Shown: one piece after another, positions 47,732-56,373 of the stretch | Layout: each line of letters starts with the position of its first letter | Numbering within the stretch: the stretch's first letter is position 1 | DNA from: Flavobacterium sp. ASV13 | GTDB taxonomy: Bacteria; Bacteroidota; Bacteroidia; Flavobacteriales; Flavobacteriaceae | Length of the DNA stretch: 64,000 nucleotides | Assembly (NCBI RefSeq): GCF_000745775.1 | Contig: NZ_JQJY01000004.1 | Coordinates: 496,001-560,000 of the forward strand | Reading direction: 5' to 3' | The notes under the pieces: generated by a model | Told to the model about the DNA's origin: nothing | What the model saw: the letters and a program-made list of their open reading frames with translations, nothing else | The model's database searches: none | Program-made: the position numbers and the translations under genes

Positions 47732-48874
47732 ATGAATGCTTCTCTACTAAAAAATAAAAAAATAGCCATTATTGGTGGCGGACCGGTCGGTCTTACAACT
47801 GCTCGAATTTTACAAATAAATGGTGCTGATGTTACCGTTTACGAAAGAGATCTTAATGCTCAAGCCAGAACTTCTGGAGGAACTCTTGATATTCATTCAG
47901 GTTCAGGTCAGTATGCAATTCAAAAAGCAGAATTGATGGAAGAATTCTACAAATACGCACGACCGACAGGTGAAAAAATGGCCGATATTGATGGAAATAT
48001 TACTTCGGATGAAATGCCAGACGAAACCAATGCTTATTCAAGGCCAGAAATCGATCGCAATGATTTAAGAAAAATTATGCTGGAAAATCTTGAAAAAAAT
48101 ACAGTTCTTTGGGATAGCCAATTGGTTAATATTGAAAAAGTTGAAAATCAATATATTTTAGAATTCAAGAACGGAACAACAGCAAAAGCAGATTTTGTAA
48201 TTGTTGCAAACGGCGGAAGATCAAGCGCCAGAAAATTTGTAAGCGATCAGGAACCTCAACTTTCGGGAACTTATATTATTCAAGGCGAAATTGTAAATCC
48301 TGAACAAGATTATCCAGAATTCAAACCTAAATATGGAAACGGAAATGTTATGGCCATGGGTGAACAAAAAATGTTTTATACGCATACTATGGGCGATGGT
48401 TCTGTCCATTTTGGTGTTTCATTTAAAGCCGATGAAAACTGGATTTTGAACAACGGAATTAACTTTGAAGACGATAAAACCGTTATCACTTTTTTAAACG
48501 AAAAATTTAAAAACTGGGGTGACGATTACAAAAAATTCTTTGAAGCTTCAACCGAGTTTTCAGGTTTACCTCTACGATTATTTTCTTTAGAAGAATCTTG
48601 GAAAGAGCATTCAAATATTACGCTTGTTGGTGATGCGGCACATTTAATGCCTCCGTTTGCAGGTGAAGGCGTAAATATGGGATTATTTGATGCTTTTCAT
48701 TTAACTGAAAACCTGACCAATGGAAAATTTGAAACAATTGATGATGCTATTGCTGATTATGAGAAAAAGATGTTTGGTTATGCATTGGAAGCGCAACGCA
48801 TGACTAAAAAAATGGAAGATTTATTGCATTCTGATATTACAGCGGAAGATATTTTGAATAGTCGTGTAGAATAA
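47732..48874 (+). CDS. TetX-like FAD-dependent monooxygenase
   Basis: Class A flavin monooxygenase of 380 residues, alignable with TetX over its whole length from memory. Seen: GGGPVG (15-20), YERD (37-40), GGTLDIHSGSGQ, RPEIDRNDLR (104-113), VANGGRSSAR and GDAAHLMPPFAGEGVN. Residues equivalent to TetX Gln192 and His234 are present (Gln184, His226), but the position of Arg213 is Asn205. Arg213 contacts tetracycline in TetX, so tetracycline may not be the natural substrate. The gene sits behind an operator-like palindrome. Confidence 0.88.
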   Translation: MNASLLKNKKIAIIGGGPVGLTTARILQINGADVTVYERDLNAQARTSGGTLDIHSGSGQYAIQKAELMEEFYKYARPTGEKMADIDGNITSDEMPDETNAYSRPEIDRNDLRKIMLENLEKNTVLWDSQLVNIEKVENQYILEFKNGTTAKADFVIVANGGRSSARKFVSDQEPQLSGTYIIQGEIVNPEQDYPEFKPKYGNGNVMAMGEQKMFYTHTMGDGSVHFGVSFKADENWILNNGINFEDDKTVITFLNEKFKNWGDDYKKFFEASTEFSGLPLRLFSLEESWKEHSNITLVGDAAHLMPPFAGEGVNMGLFDAFHLTENLTNGKFETIDDAIADYEKKMFGYALEAQRMTKKMEDLLHSDITAEDILNSRVE

Positions 48875-48935
48875 AACAATTTAAAATTCTTACTTTCGTT
48901 TTGAATAAGCAGAAAAAACTGCATAAAAAACAACG

Positions 48936-49766
48936 ATGAAAAAAACATTCTTACTTCTTTTTATTTTCGTAACCGCTTTAAATTATGGTCAGGCAAATCA
49001 AATTTTAGATTTTAAAGCAGGTTATGCTCCTGAAACCATCTATAATCAAAACACAAATAGTTCTTCAGATTATGAAATTACTTATTCAGGATCAGAAAAA
49101 TTTATGGAAGCATTAAAGAAAAACGGAACTGAAAATCCAACAAAAATAAAAACGTCCTTTAATGTCGAAACGATCTCTAAAACAGGGAAAAGTGGTAAAG
49201 ATGGAAATTTCCCAATAACTATTGAATATCTAAAATCGTATGATGCAAATGGAAAAACCATAATTCCGAGTGGCACTCTTCTTTATGGAAAAACTTCTTT
49301 AACTACAATGCCTAAAATGGATTCTATTGTTGCCAAAGGCATGGAAGAAAGCCTGAAAAATACAATTTTCCAAATGGTCCAAAGTACCTTTTCGCAATTA
49401 ATATTGCCACAGAAAAAACTAAAAATTGGAGAATCTTTCAGTCAAGATAATCCGCTAGTTATACCTATTGCAGGAATCAGTTTTGAAATGGTGATTACAA
49501 CAACATACACCTTAAAAAGCATGGATTCAAAAAATGCCTTTTTTGATATTCTACAAACGTACACAATGAAAATGTCAGACAACAGATTTGAAACAAGTGG
49601 AACTGGAACTGGAAAAGGAAATCTAATTTATGACATTCCGAATCATTTTGCTACTGAAAATAATTTAGATATGGAATTTAGCCTCGGACTAAAACATACT
49701 GATTTTTCTTTCCAACTGAAATCAAAAAGTGATTTTAAGCAAACGTGCAAAATTTCAAAAAAATAA
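48936..49766 (+). CDS. Secreted protein of unknown function
   Basis: 276 residues with a signal peptide (KKTFLLLFIFVTALNYGQ). The rest is beta-rich, with repeated strands such as FNVETISKTGKSGKDGNFPITIEYLKSYD and FEMVITTTYTLKSMDSKNAFFDILQTYTMKM. I do not recognise the family; it may be a DUF6263-like or lipocalin-like periplasmic protein. It shares a bidirectional terminator with the convergent guaB gene. Confidence 0.6.
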   Translation: MKKTFLLLFIFVTALNYGQANQILDFKAGYAPETIYNQNTNSSSDYEITYSGSEKFMEALKKNGTENPTKIKTSFNVETISKTGKSGKDGNFPITIEYLKSYDANGKTIIPSGTLLYGKTSLTTMPKMDSIVAKGMEESLKNTIFQMVQSTFSQLILPQKKLKIGESFSQDNPLVIPIAGISFEMVITTTYTLKSMDSKNAFFDILQTYTMKMSDNRFETSGTGTGKGNLIYDIPNHFATENNLDMEFSLGLKHTDFSFQLKSKSDFKQTCKISKK

Positions 49767-49767
49767 A

Positions 49768-49799
49768 AAAAGGCGTAAGATTTATTTCTTACGCCTTTT
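49768..49799. terminator. Bidirectional terminator between a plus-strand gene and guaB
   Basis: Perfect 13-bp stem AAAAGGCGTAAGA (49768-49780) / TCTTACGCCTTTT (49787-49799), loop of 6 nt, A tract before and T tract after. It serves both convergent genes. Confidence 0.85.
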
Positions 49800-49821
49800 G
49801 CTTTTACATGAAAACTAAAAA

Positions 49822-51294
49822 TTATCTAGAATAATTTGGAGCTTCTTTTGTAATTGTAACGTTATGTGGGTGACTTTCAGTAATTCCGCTTGATGTGATT
49901 CTAACAAAACGTCCTGTTTCCTGTAAAGTTGGAATATCTTTTGATCCACAGTAACCCATTCCGGCACGAAGACCTCCAATAAACTGAAGCATACTTTCGT
50001 TTAATTCACCTTTGTAAGGAACACGTCCAACAATTCCTTCCGGAACTAATTTTTTAACATCATCCTCAACATCCTGGAAATAACGATCTTTAGAACCTGT
50101 TTGCATCGCTTCTACAGAACCCATTCCACGGTATGATTTGAATTTTCTTCCTTCGAAAATAATTGTTTCTCCCGGAGATTCTTTTGTTCCTGCTAATAAC
50201 GAACCTAACATTACACAGTCAGCACCTGCAGCGATAGCTTTAGGAATATCTCCTGTATAACGAATTCCTCCATCAGCGATAACCGGAACTCCAGTTCCTT
50301 TAATTGCAGCAGCAACTTCAAGAACTGCAGAGAATTGAGGGAAACCAACACCTGCAACGATACGAGTTGTACAGATAGAACCAGGTCCGATTCCAACTTT
50401 TACTCCATCTGCTCCATTTTCTACTAAATATTTAGCAGCTTCTGGCGTTGCGATGTTTCCAACAATTACATCTATTTGAGGGAATTTTGCTTTTACTTCT
50501 TTTAATGTATTTACCACACCTTCTGTGTGTCCGTGTGCTGTATCGATAATGATTGCATCTACACCGGCAGCAACCAAAGCTTCAGCTCTTTGAACTGCAT
50601 CTCCAGTAACTCCAATTGCAGCAGCAACTCTCAAACGGCCAAAAGAATCTTTATTAGCAATTGGCTTTTGAGTTAATTTTGTAATATCTCTAAAAGTAAT
50701 TAAACCAACTAATTCATTTTGAGCATTTACAACTGGTAATTTTTCAATTTTATGACCTTGTAAAACAACTTCTGCTTGTTCTAATGAAGTTCCTTCAGCA
50801 ACAGTTACTAAGTTTTTGCTTGTCATAACCTCAACAATTGGTCTTGCACCATTTTTCTCGAAACGTAAGTCACGATTGGTAACAATTCCTTTTAAGATTC
50901 TGTTTTCGTCCACGATTGGAATACCACCGATTCCGAATTCTTTCATCGCATTTTTTGCGTCTGCAATAGTAGAAGTTAATGGTAATGTTACCGGATCGAT
51001 AATCATTCCTGCTTCAGCACGTTTTACTTTTCGAACTTTTCCTGCTTGTTGTTCGATAGTCATATTTTTATGTAAAACACCAATTCCGCCTTCTTGTGCC
51101 ATAGCAATTGCCATTGCACTTTCTGTTACCGTATCCATAGCAGCAGATACGATTGGAACGTTTAATGTGATGTTTCTTGAGAATTTTGATTTAATGCTCA
51201 CTTCGCGAGGAAGCACATTCGAGTAGTTAGGTACTAATAATACATCGTCGTAAGTTAAACCTTCGCCGATAATCTTGGAGTTGTGTGCTATCAT
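49822..51294 (-). CDS. guaB: IMP dehydrogenase
   Basis: Oxidises IMP to XMP in GTP synthesis. The 490 residues are full length. It has the N-terminal barrel start [14 protein letters not shown], two CBS domains (near 95-205) and the active-site loop [15 protein letters not shown] with the catalytic Cys. GMGSVEAM and the distal flap [12 protein letters not shown] are also present. A -7 element lies 27 bp upstream. It is monocistronic, with convergent neighbours. Confidence 0.98.
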   Translation of the reverse strand: MIAHNSKIIGEGLTYDDVLLVPNYSNVLPREVSIKSKFSRNITLNVPIVSAAMDTVTESAMAIAMAQEGGIGVLHKNMTIEQQAGKVRKVKRAEAGMIIDPVTLPLTSTIADAKNAMKEFGIGGIPIVDENRILKGIVTNRDLRFEKNGARPIVEVMTSKNLVTVAEGTSLEQAEVVLQGHKIEKLPVVNAQNELVGLITFRDITKLTQKPIANKDSFGRLRVAAAIGVTGDAVQRAEALVAAGVDAIIIDTAHGHTEGVVNTLKEVKAKFPQIDVIVGNIATPEAAKYLVENGADGVKVGIGPGSICTTRIVAGVGFPQFSAVLEVAAAIKGTGVPVIADGGIRYTGDIPKAIAAGADCVMLGSLLAGTKESPGETIIFEGRKFKSYRGMGSVEAMQTGSKDRYFQDVEDDVKKLVPEGIVGRVPYKGELNESMLQFIGGLRAGMGYCGSKDIPTLQETGRFVRITSSGITESHPHNVTITKEAPNYSR

Positions 51295-51320
51295 GGTGCA
51301 ATTTCTAGTTGAATTGCGTG

Positions 51321-51328
51321 CAAATATA
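51321..51328 (-). promoter_or_regulatory. -7 promoter element of guaB
   Basis: The minus strand reads TATATTTG, an exact TAnnTTTG match, 27 bp before the ATG. The leader would be about 20 nt. Confidence 0.6.
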
Positions 51329-51478
51329 GTGAATAAATTGCTAACTTGAATACTAACTAATTCATAAAATTGTATTTACAGGAAAAACCTTTCAAAAAAT
51401 AAACATGAATTTTTAAAATTCCAATTTCCAATTTTACCAATAAATACGGCCTAAATCTTAATTTATCAGAATTAAAAA

Positions 51479-52879
51479 TTAATCTTCTGAATCCTGAAAA
51501 ACGAAATTTATACCCAACTGAAATGCTGCGCTACTAGCTTTAGAAATATCTTTATATTCCAAAACATTATTGACTAAAGCATACATATTCAGTTTCCAGA
51601 TTGTTCCTGAAAGTCCGAGACCAATATTGGTGCTTGAAAATTCATCAATAGTATAAGTAGCTTTTAAATCTAATTTTTCAAAAATATTTCTTTTATAAAA
51701 AGCAGTTACTGCAACGAGAGGTTCTCGTGGAGCTGTCATACCAAAAAGCTGAATTCCTGCTGCATTCCGATAGCGTTCTTTAATATTCTCCTTGCAATTG
51801 CAATCATTATCGGAGCGAAAGTATCCAAATGAATATTGGAGTGATGCATATATTTTTGTTGGACGCCAGGTCGTGTACTTATTATATAAGGTATCTCTCG
51901 GAATTGCTTTTTTGAATTCGGCAAAAACATTCTCCGGATCATCAGTACCCGAAAAATCAGGATTTGCACCTTGATATTGATATGTACCTTTGTAAGTAAG
52001 CGTTTCAATATCTTTTGACTGATTTATAAATCCGAGATCAATAATACTTGCAGTGATCTGAAAATTTTCTTTTGGATAATACGTTACGCCGGCATCTACA
52101 CCCAAACCTAAGCTTCCATTAAAAAAAGTATTATGAGCAATGTCTCTGGCAATATTTCCATCATATTCATCTTTTGTAAAACGTGAAATTCCTGATGTTT
52201 TAAGTTCTAAATTAGATGAAATAATTTGGCTATAAAGATTAACCGTTCCCGGCTGCTGCCCAGTAAATATGTAACCGGAATTATGAGTAGAAACTGCATT
52301 TGCGCCACTGGAATAAAGTTTAGCACGCCCTCCAAGTACCAATTTATCATTCATTTTTTTGTGAAAGCCAACATGAAAAACAGAAAGCACTTCGGCTTTT
52401 ACGTTAAGATCGTCAAGGTGAAAAACTTTTCCCATGTAATCTTTATTTCCATCTAAAGCCAGCAAAGCCAGATCTTTTGGCATGTACATAAAAAAATCAA
52501 ATTCCTGATAAACTCCAAAAGAAACATAAGAACGACTTTCGCTACCTCCTACTCTAAAACCTCCCGAAAATACTTCAAGCTGTTGATTAGTAACGACTTT
52601 ATCATTTCGAGAAGATTTGTTTACAATATTTCTGACTTTATCATTAAAATCAACACCATTGTCAGCAAATAAATCATAGACAGAAAAACTGCTTGATCCT
52701 AAATTTACTGAAACTCCAGACAAGACAGGAACACCAAAATAATATTTGTACGAAACATCGGCACTTGGATTTACTAATAAAGATTGAGGAATGGAAGTAA
52801 AATTATAAAGGACTTCCTTATTTTGAGAAAAACAAGAAAGCTGAAAAAGCAGTCCTAAAATTAAGTATTTTGCCCTCAT
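51479..52879 (-). CDS. DUF5723-type outer-membrane beta-barrel protein
   Basis: 466 residues with a signal peptide (KYLILGLLFQLSCFSQ). The N-terminus SIPQSLLVNPSADVSYKYYFGVPVLSG matches the start of DUF5723 proteins, which often reads QxxxxNPA. Alternating beta strands run to the C-terminus, as in a PorV/OmpA-type barrel. Its start overlaps the stop of the lipoprotein gene (ATGA). Function unknown. Confidence 0.75.
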   Translation of the reverse strand: MRAKYLILGLLFQLSCFSQNKEVLYNFTSIPQSLLVNPSADVSYKYYFGVPVLSGVSVNLGSSSFSVYDLFADNGVDFNDKVRNIVNKSSRNDKVVTNQQLEVFSGGFRVGGSESRSYVSFGVYQEFDFFMYMPKDLALLALDGNKDYMGKVFHLDDLNVKAEVLSVFHVGFHKKMNDKLVLGGRAKLYSSGANAVSTHNSGYIFTGQQPGTVNLYSQIISSNLELKTSGISRFTKDEYDGNIARDIAHNTFFNGSLGLGVDAGVTYYPKENFQITASIIDLGFINQSKDIETLTYKGTYQYQGANPDFSGTDDPENVFAEFKKAIPRDTLYNKYTTWRPTKIYASLQYSFGYFRSDNDCNCKENIKERYRNAAGIQLFGMTAPREPLVAVTAFYKRNIFEKLDLKATYTIDEFSSTNIGLGLSGTIWKLNMYALVNNVLEYKDISKASSAAFQLGINFVFQDSED

Positions 52880-53433
52880 TTCGCTTCTATTTCAAAATAA
52901 GTTGTTGTACTTGATCTTAACTTCAGATTACCTAAACTGTTTTCATCGAGTGGAACTCCTGAAGTCATTAAGGCAACAAAACCAATATTTTGAGTTTGTT
53001 TTAAAAGTTCCAATCTTTGATTTTCAAAAACTTCAGTAGGATATTTAATAACATTTGGACTTCCTTTATAAGCGGGCACAACAAAAGAAATAGTCGTTAG
53101 AATTTGATTTTGAGAATTAAGAAGCAGCATGTTGATTACAAAACCGCGTTCAATAGTGTTTTCAATTTCAACATCAAATTCAGCTTTTTTTAGATAATCT
53201 CTAAGAAACTGCTTTTTAAAAATATCAAAATTTCTGGAGTCATATATAATCTGAGTTCCTCCATCTGCTACTAATTCATTTGCTGGAATATCAAAATAGG
53301 CAAGATTTGCAATAAAAACGGGTTCTAATTTCAAATCATTTACCTGATCAAAATCTAAGTCACTTGAGCACGATACAAACAAAATCGTTACTGCAAAAAC
53401 CCTTAAGATACTATTGATACAATTCAATTTCAT
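52876..53433 (-). CDS. Lipoprotein of unknown function
   Basis: 185 residues. Lipobox VSC after a hydrophobic stretch (VFAVTILF), then SSDLDFDQVNDLKLEPVFIANLAYFDI, as in several Bacteroidota lipoproteins paired with barrels. The rest is beta-rich (RGFVINMLLLNSQNQILTTISFVVPAYKG). It is coupled to the DUF5723 gene by a 4-bp overlap, so the two products probably act together in the outer membrane. Confidence 0.7.
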   Translation of the reverse strand: MKLNCINSILRVFAVTILFVSCSSDLDFDQVNDLKLEPVFIANLAYFDIPANELVADGGTQIIYDSRNFDIFKKQFLRDYLKKAEFDVEIENTIERGFVINMLLLNSQNQILTTISFVVPAYKGSPNVIKYPTEVFENQRLELLKQTQNIGFVALMTSGVPLDENSLGNLKLRSSTTTYFEIEAK

Positions 53434-53512
53434 GGTTGAAAGAATTTAAGATAATAGTAACAACTGGGGACTGTTGCTTTTATTGCTTTGATAAGTAAAT
53501 ATAAGAATTTTT

Positions 53513-53544
53513 TTAATGAAACTTGCCAAACAATTTAGAAGCTT
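53513..53544. repeat. Duplicate of the 3' end of the hydroxymethylglutaryl-CoA lyase gene
   Basis: A 32-bp copy of 53901-53932 with one mismatch (53525). The source copy is exactly the stop codon plus the last codons of the lyase gene, and the mismatch is synonymous. The pair brackets a 108-codon gene. This looks like an attachment-site duplication left by insertion. Confidence 0.9.
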
Positions 53545-53560
53545 AAAGAAAGGGAATTAA

Positions 53561-53887
53561 TTAATCTTCATTTTTTGAAATTATACTTAAGTTTAGCACT
53601 TCTTCCAAATTACCATTTTTTAGCAGATCATCAATTGTTTTTTCAATACAATCTCTAGTTAATTCTTGTACAAATAAATCTGGCGGAATTATATATAAAC
53701 CTTTTAAATTTTCACCAGAAACAACATTATAATCAGCTGCAGTTTTAAGAAAATTATAAGTCCAAATATTTAATCCATATTTTCGTCCATCATTCAATTC
53801 GACATGTATGTTGCAAAAATCATTGTTAACGTTCCAATTATCAGGATCTACTTCTTCAAATTCCAACCAAAGTTTAAAATTCTTCAT
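53561..53887 (-). CDS. Small protein of unknown function, probably inserted
   Basis: 108 residues, acidic, no signal peptide. It starts KNFKLWLEFEEVDPDNWNVNNDFCNIHVELNDGRKYGLNIWTY, then ENLKGLYIIPPDLFVQELTRDCIEKTIDDLL. I do not recognise the family; the size and composition are like single-gene immunity-type proteins, but nothing proves that. It lies between two 32-bp direct repeats (53513-53544, 53901-53932), 14 bp after the lyase stop codon. Confidence 0.75.
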   Translation of the reverse strand: MKNFKLWLEFEEVDPDNWNVNNDFCNIHVELNDGRKYGLNIWTYNFLKTAADYNVVSGENLKGLYIIPPDLFVQELTRDCIEKTIDDLLKNGNLEEVLNLSIISKNED

Positions 53888-53900
53888 AATCCATTCTTAA

Positions 53901-54767
53901 TTAATGAAACTTACCAAACAATTTAGAAGCTTCATTATAAGCACTTTCAAAGCTCAACGAATTTAAGCCTGTTATTTTTTTATTGGCAGTAAAATACGAA
54001 ATCAATTTTTCTGTAGGCATGTTTCCTGTCAACTTATCTGTCGCCATCGGGCAACCACCAAATCCCTGAATCGCTCCATCAAAACGTGTACAGCCTGCTT
54101 TTGCTGCTGCATCAATTTTTTCGAACCAGCTGTCTGGTGTAGTATGAAGATGCGCTCCAAACTCAATTTGAGGATATTTCGGAATTAAATTCGAAAAAAG
54201 ATACGTTATTACATCTGGCGTCGAACTTCCTACGGTATCAGAAAGCGAAAGGATTTTAACGCCCATTCCTGCCAATTTTTCTGTCCACTCTCCTACTATT
54301 TCCACATTCCAGGGATCTCCGTAAGGATTTCCAAAACCCATTGAAAGATAGGTTACAACTTCTTTATTTTTTTTATCAGCAATGTTTAAAATTTCTTCTA
54401 AAGTAATTAAAGATTCTGCAATCGTTTTGTGTGTGTTACGCATCTGAAAATTTTCAGATATCGAAAAAGGAAACCCTAAATACTGAATAGATTCAAATTC
54501 TGAAGCCAGAGCTGCGCCTTGGGTATTGGCAATTATAGAAAGTAATTTACTTGAAGTTTCCGAAAGATCAAGTTGTGCCAAAACCTCGGCTGTATCCTGC
54601 ATTTGCGGAATTGCTTTTGGAGACACAAAACTTCCAAAATCAATAGTATCAAAACCTACTCGAAGCAATGCCTGAATATAAGTAACCTTGTTTTTTGTTG
54701 GAATAAAGTCCTTGATGCCTTGCATTGCATCTCGCGGACATTCGATAATCTTGATTTCTTTATTCAA
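53901..54767 (-). CDS. Hydroxymethylglutaryl-CoA lyase
   Basis: Cleaves HMG-CoA to acetyl-CoA and acetoacetate in leucine breakdown. The 288-residue protein has the DRE-TIM fold. It starts IIECPRDAMQGIKDFIPT, where CPRDAMQG replaces the ERDGLQ motif, then HLHTTPDSWFEKIDAAAKAGCTRFDGAIQGFGGCPMA. The last segment contains the family signature GxGGCPxA with the catalytic Cys. The final 32 bp are duplicated downstream (53513-53544), where an extra gene sits. Confidence 0.9.
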   Translation of the reverse strand: MNKEIKIIECPRDAMQGIKDFIPTKNKVTYIQALLRVGFDTIDFGSFVSPKAIPQMQDTAEVLAQLDLSETSSKLLSIIANTQGAALASEFESIQYLGFPFSISENFQMRNTHKTIAESLITLEEILNIADKKNKEVVTYLSMGFGNPYGDPWNVEIVGEWTEKLAGMGVKILSLSDTVGSSTPDVITYLFSNLIPKYPQIEFGAHLHTTPDSWFEKIDAAAKAGCTRFDGAIQGFGGCPMATDKLTGNMPTEKLISYFTANKKITGLNSLSFESAYNEASKLFGKFH

Positions 54768-54913
54768 AACTTTTTCTTTTGTAATGCTAAGTTAGTTTCT
54801 TTTTTAAAGAAATAAAAATTATAGTCTTTTCCAGATTGATTTTTTTAATCATATTAGTCATATAAGCTCATTTAAATAAGAACTTAATAAATTGTAACGC
54901 TAATATAAAACAC

Positions 54914-55015
54914 ATTACTTAAAGTGGTAATAGTTTTAAAAATTACCAAAAAGTGTAATAAATTAAAATATTACCAAAAAACGTAATAATAAAAAATATT
55001 ACTTATATTTGTAAT
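54914..55015. promoter_or_regulatory. Four ATTAC-N8-GTAAT inverted repeats at exact 28-bp intervals
   Basis: Copies at 54914-54931, 54942-54959, 54970-54987 and 54998-55015. All share ATTAC and GTAAT arms and an 8-bp spacer. Centres are 54922.5, 54950.5, 54978.5 and 55006.5, that is 28 bp apart each time. The spacer of the last copy contains most of the -7 element TATATTTG (55004-55011). It probably regulates the SatD-like gene at 55049. Confidence 0.8.
55004..55011 (+). promoter_or_regulatory. -7 element of the SatD-like gene
   Basis: TATATTTG, an exact TAnnTTTG match, lying inside the fourth inverted repeat. Transcription would start near 55018. A protein on the repeat would block RNA polymerase directly. 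Confidence 0.7.
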
Positions 55016-55048
55016 AGAAAGTTTATTATTTTTTAATTATATTTGGTT

Positions 55049-55660
55049 ATGACTAGTGTAATTACAGGCGACATTATTGGTTCAAGACAGCAGAAATCAA
55101 ATCATTGGGTAGAAGATTTGAAAAAAATTCTGGCTCCCTTTGGTGCGACACCAAGTCAATGGGAAGTTTACAGAGGCGATGAATTTCAAATTGAAGTTAA
55201 TAATCCTGAAGATGCCTTGTTGACCGCAATTTTGATAAAAGCCCGTTTAAGAGCTATAAAATCTGATGCACGTATGAGTATTGGTTTTGGAGATAAAACA
55301 CATACTGCTGAAAAAATATCCGAAAGTAACGGCTCAGCTTTTATTAATTCAGGTGAACTTTTTGATACTTTAAAAAAGCAAAAAGTAACGTTGGCTCTGC
55401 GAACAGGAGATTTGGCTTTTGATGAAAAAATGAATTTGATGCTGCAACTCGCTTTGACTTTTATGGATAGTTGGCTGGTACAATCCGCTGAGTTTGTTGC
55501 TTTGGCAATTGAAAATCCGAGTTTATCTCAGGAAGAACTTGGACAGAAATTAGGCATTAATCAAGCTGCAGTAAGCCGAAGACAAAAACGCGCTCAATTT
55601 GATTTAGTAATGAATTTAGATCGATATTTCAGAACACAAATAAAACAATTTGCCCTATGA
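55049..55660 (+). CDS. SatD family protein with C-terminal helix-turn-helix
   Basis: 203 residues from the ATG at 55049; the TTG at 55043 adds two residues. The N-terminal part matches the SatD group: SVITGDIIGSRQ and YRGDEFQIEV, then MSIGFG. The C-terminus has an HTH, LSQEELGQKLGINQAAVSRRQKRAQFDLV. It could control its own four-repeat promoter (inference). The gene overlaps the DUF3307 gene by 4 bp (ATGA). Confidence 0.85.
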   Translation: MTSVITGDIIGSRQQKSNHWVEDLKKILAPFGATPSQWEVYRGDEFQIEVNNPEDALLTAILIKARLRAIKSDARMSIGFGDKTHTAEKISESNGSAFINSGELFDTLKKQKVTLALRTGDLAFDEKMNLMLQLALTFMDSWLVQSAEFVALAIENPSLSQEELGQKLGINQAAVSRRQKRAQFDLVMNLDRYFRTQIKQFAL

Positions 55661-56373
55661 TTTTATTCGTAAAACTGCTTTTGGCACATTTATTAGGCGA
55701 TTTTATTTGGCAACCCAATTCTTGGGTGAAAGATAAAGAAGCAAATAAACATAAAAGTATTTATTTATACTTACATATTTTACTTCACGGGGTTTTAGCT
55801 GCAGTTTTAATTGGTGACATAGGTTTTATTCCTTATGCTATATTAATAGCTGTTACACATGGAATTATCGATTTAATTAAATTGAATTTTCAGAAAGCAA
55901 AAACAAAACGTACTTGGTTTGTAGTTGATCAAATTGCACATCTTCTAATTTTAATTGGAGTTGCACTCTTTTATCACAGAAATAGCATTATTCCTTTTTT
56001 TGGTTTGAATGATTTTTGGATTTTAATCACGGGATTTTTATTAGTAACTAAACCCACTTCCATTTTTATCAAAACCATCATTTCAATTTGGAGTCCGGAA
56101 AGCCAAAACAGCCATCAGGATAATTCGCTTGCCAATGCAGGTAATTACATTGGCATATTGGAACGTCTCCTAATTGTTTGTTTTATCTTAACCAATCACT
56201 TTGAAGCAATCGGATTTTTACTGGCTGCAAAATCTATTTTTAGATTTGGAGATCTAAAAGAAGCCAAAGACAGAAAACTTACTGAATATGTAATGATTGG
56301 AACTTTAATAAGTTTTGGAATTGCAATAGTGGCCGGACTTGTTATTCAGGCGCTTCTTTTACAATTGTCCTAA
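55657..56373 (+). CDS. DUF3307 family membrane protein
   Basis: 238 residues with about six to seven membrane segments. It starts [23 protein letters not shown], the DUF3307 signature (HxxxDFxxQ). [11 protein letters not shown] and [13 protein letters not shown] follow, with His and Asp residues lined up in the membrane. Such proteins are often encoded next to SatD. It is coupled to the SatD-like gene by a 4-bp overlap. Its 3' end overlaps the convergent pyrD by 15 bp. Confidence 0.88.
   Translation: MILFVKLLLAHLLGDFIWQPNSWVKDKEANKHKSIYLYLHILLHGVLAAVLIGDIGFIPYAILIAVTHGIIDLIKLNFQKAKTKRTWFVVDQIAHLLILIGVALFYHRNSIIPFFGLNDFWILITGFLLVTKPTSIFIKTIISIWSPESQNSHQDNSLANAGNYIGILERLLIVCFILTNHFEAIGFLLAAKSIFRFGDLKEAKDRKLTEYVMIGTLISFGIAIVAGLVIQALLLQLS

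Noticed and set aside
50816..51226. 136-codon plus-strand frame opposite guaB
   Set aside because: Antisense shadow of the guaB N-terminus and CBS region; Ile/Ala/Ser-rich without recognisable domain.
53561..53887. Toxin-immunity gene
   Set aside because: The size and acidic composition would fit an immunity protein, but no toxin is adjacent and no family was recognised, so only an unknown function is given.
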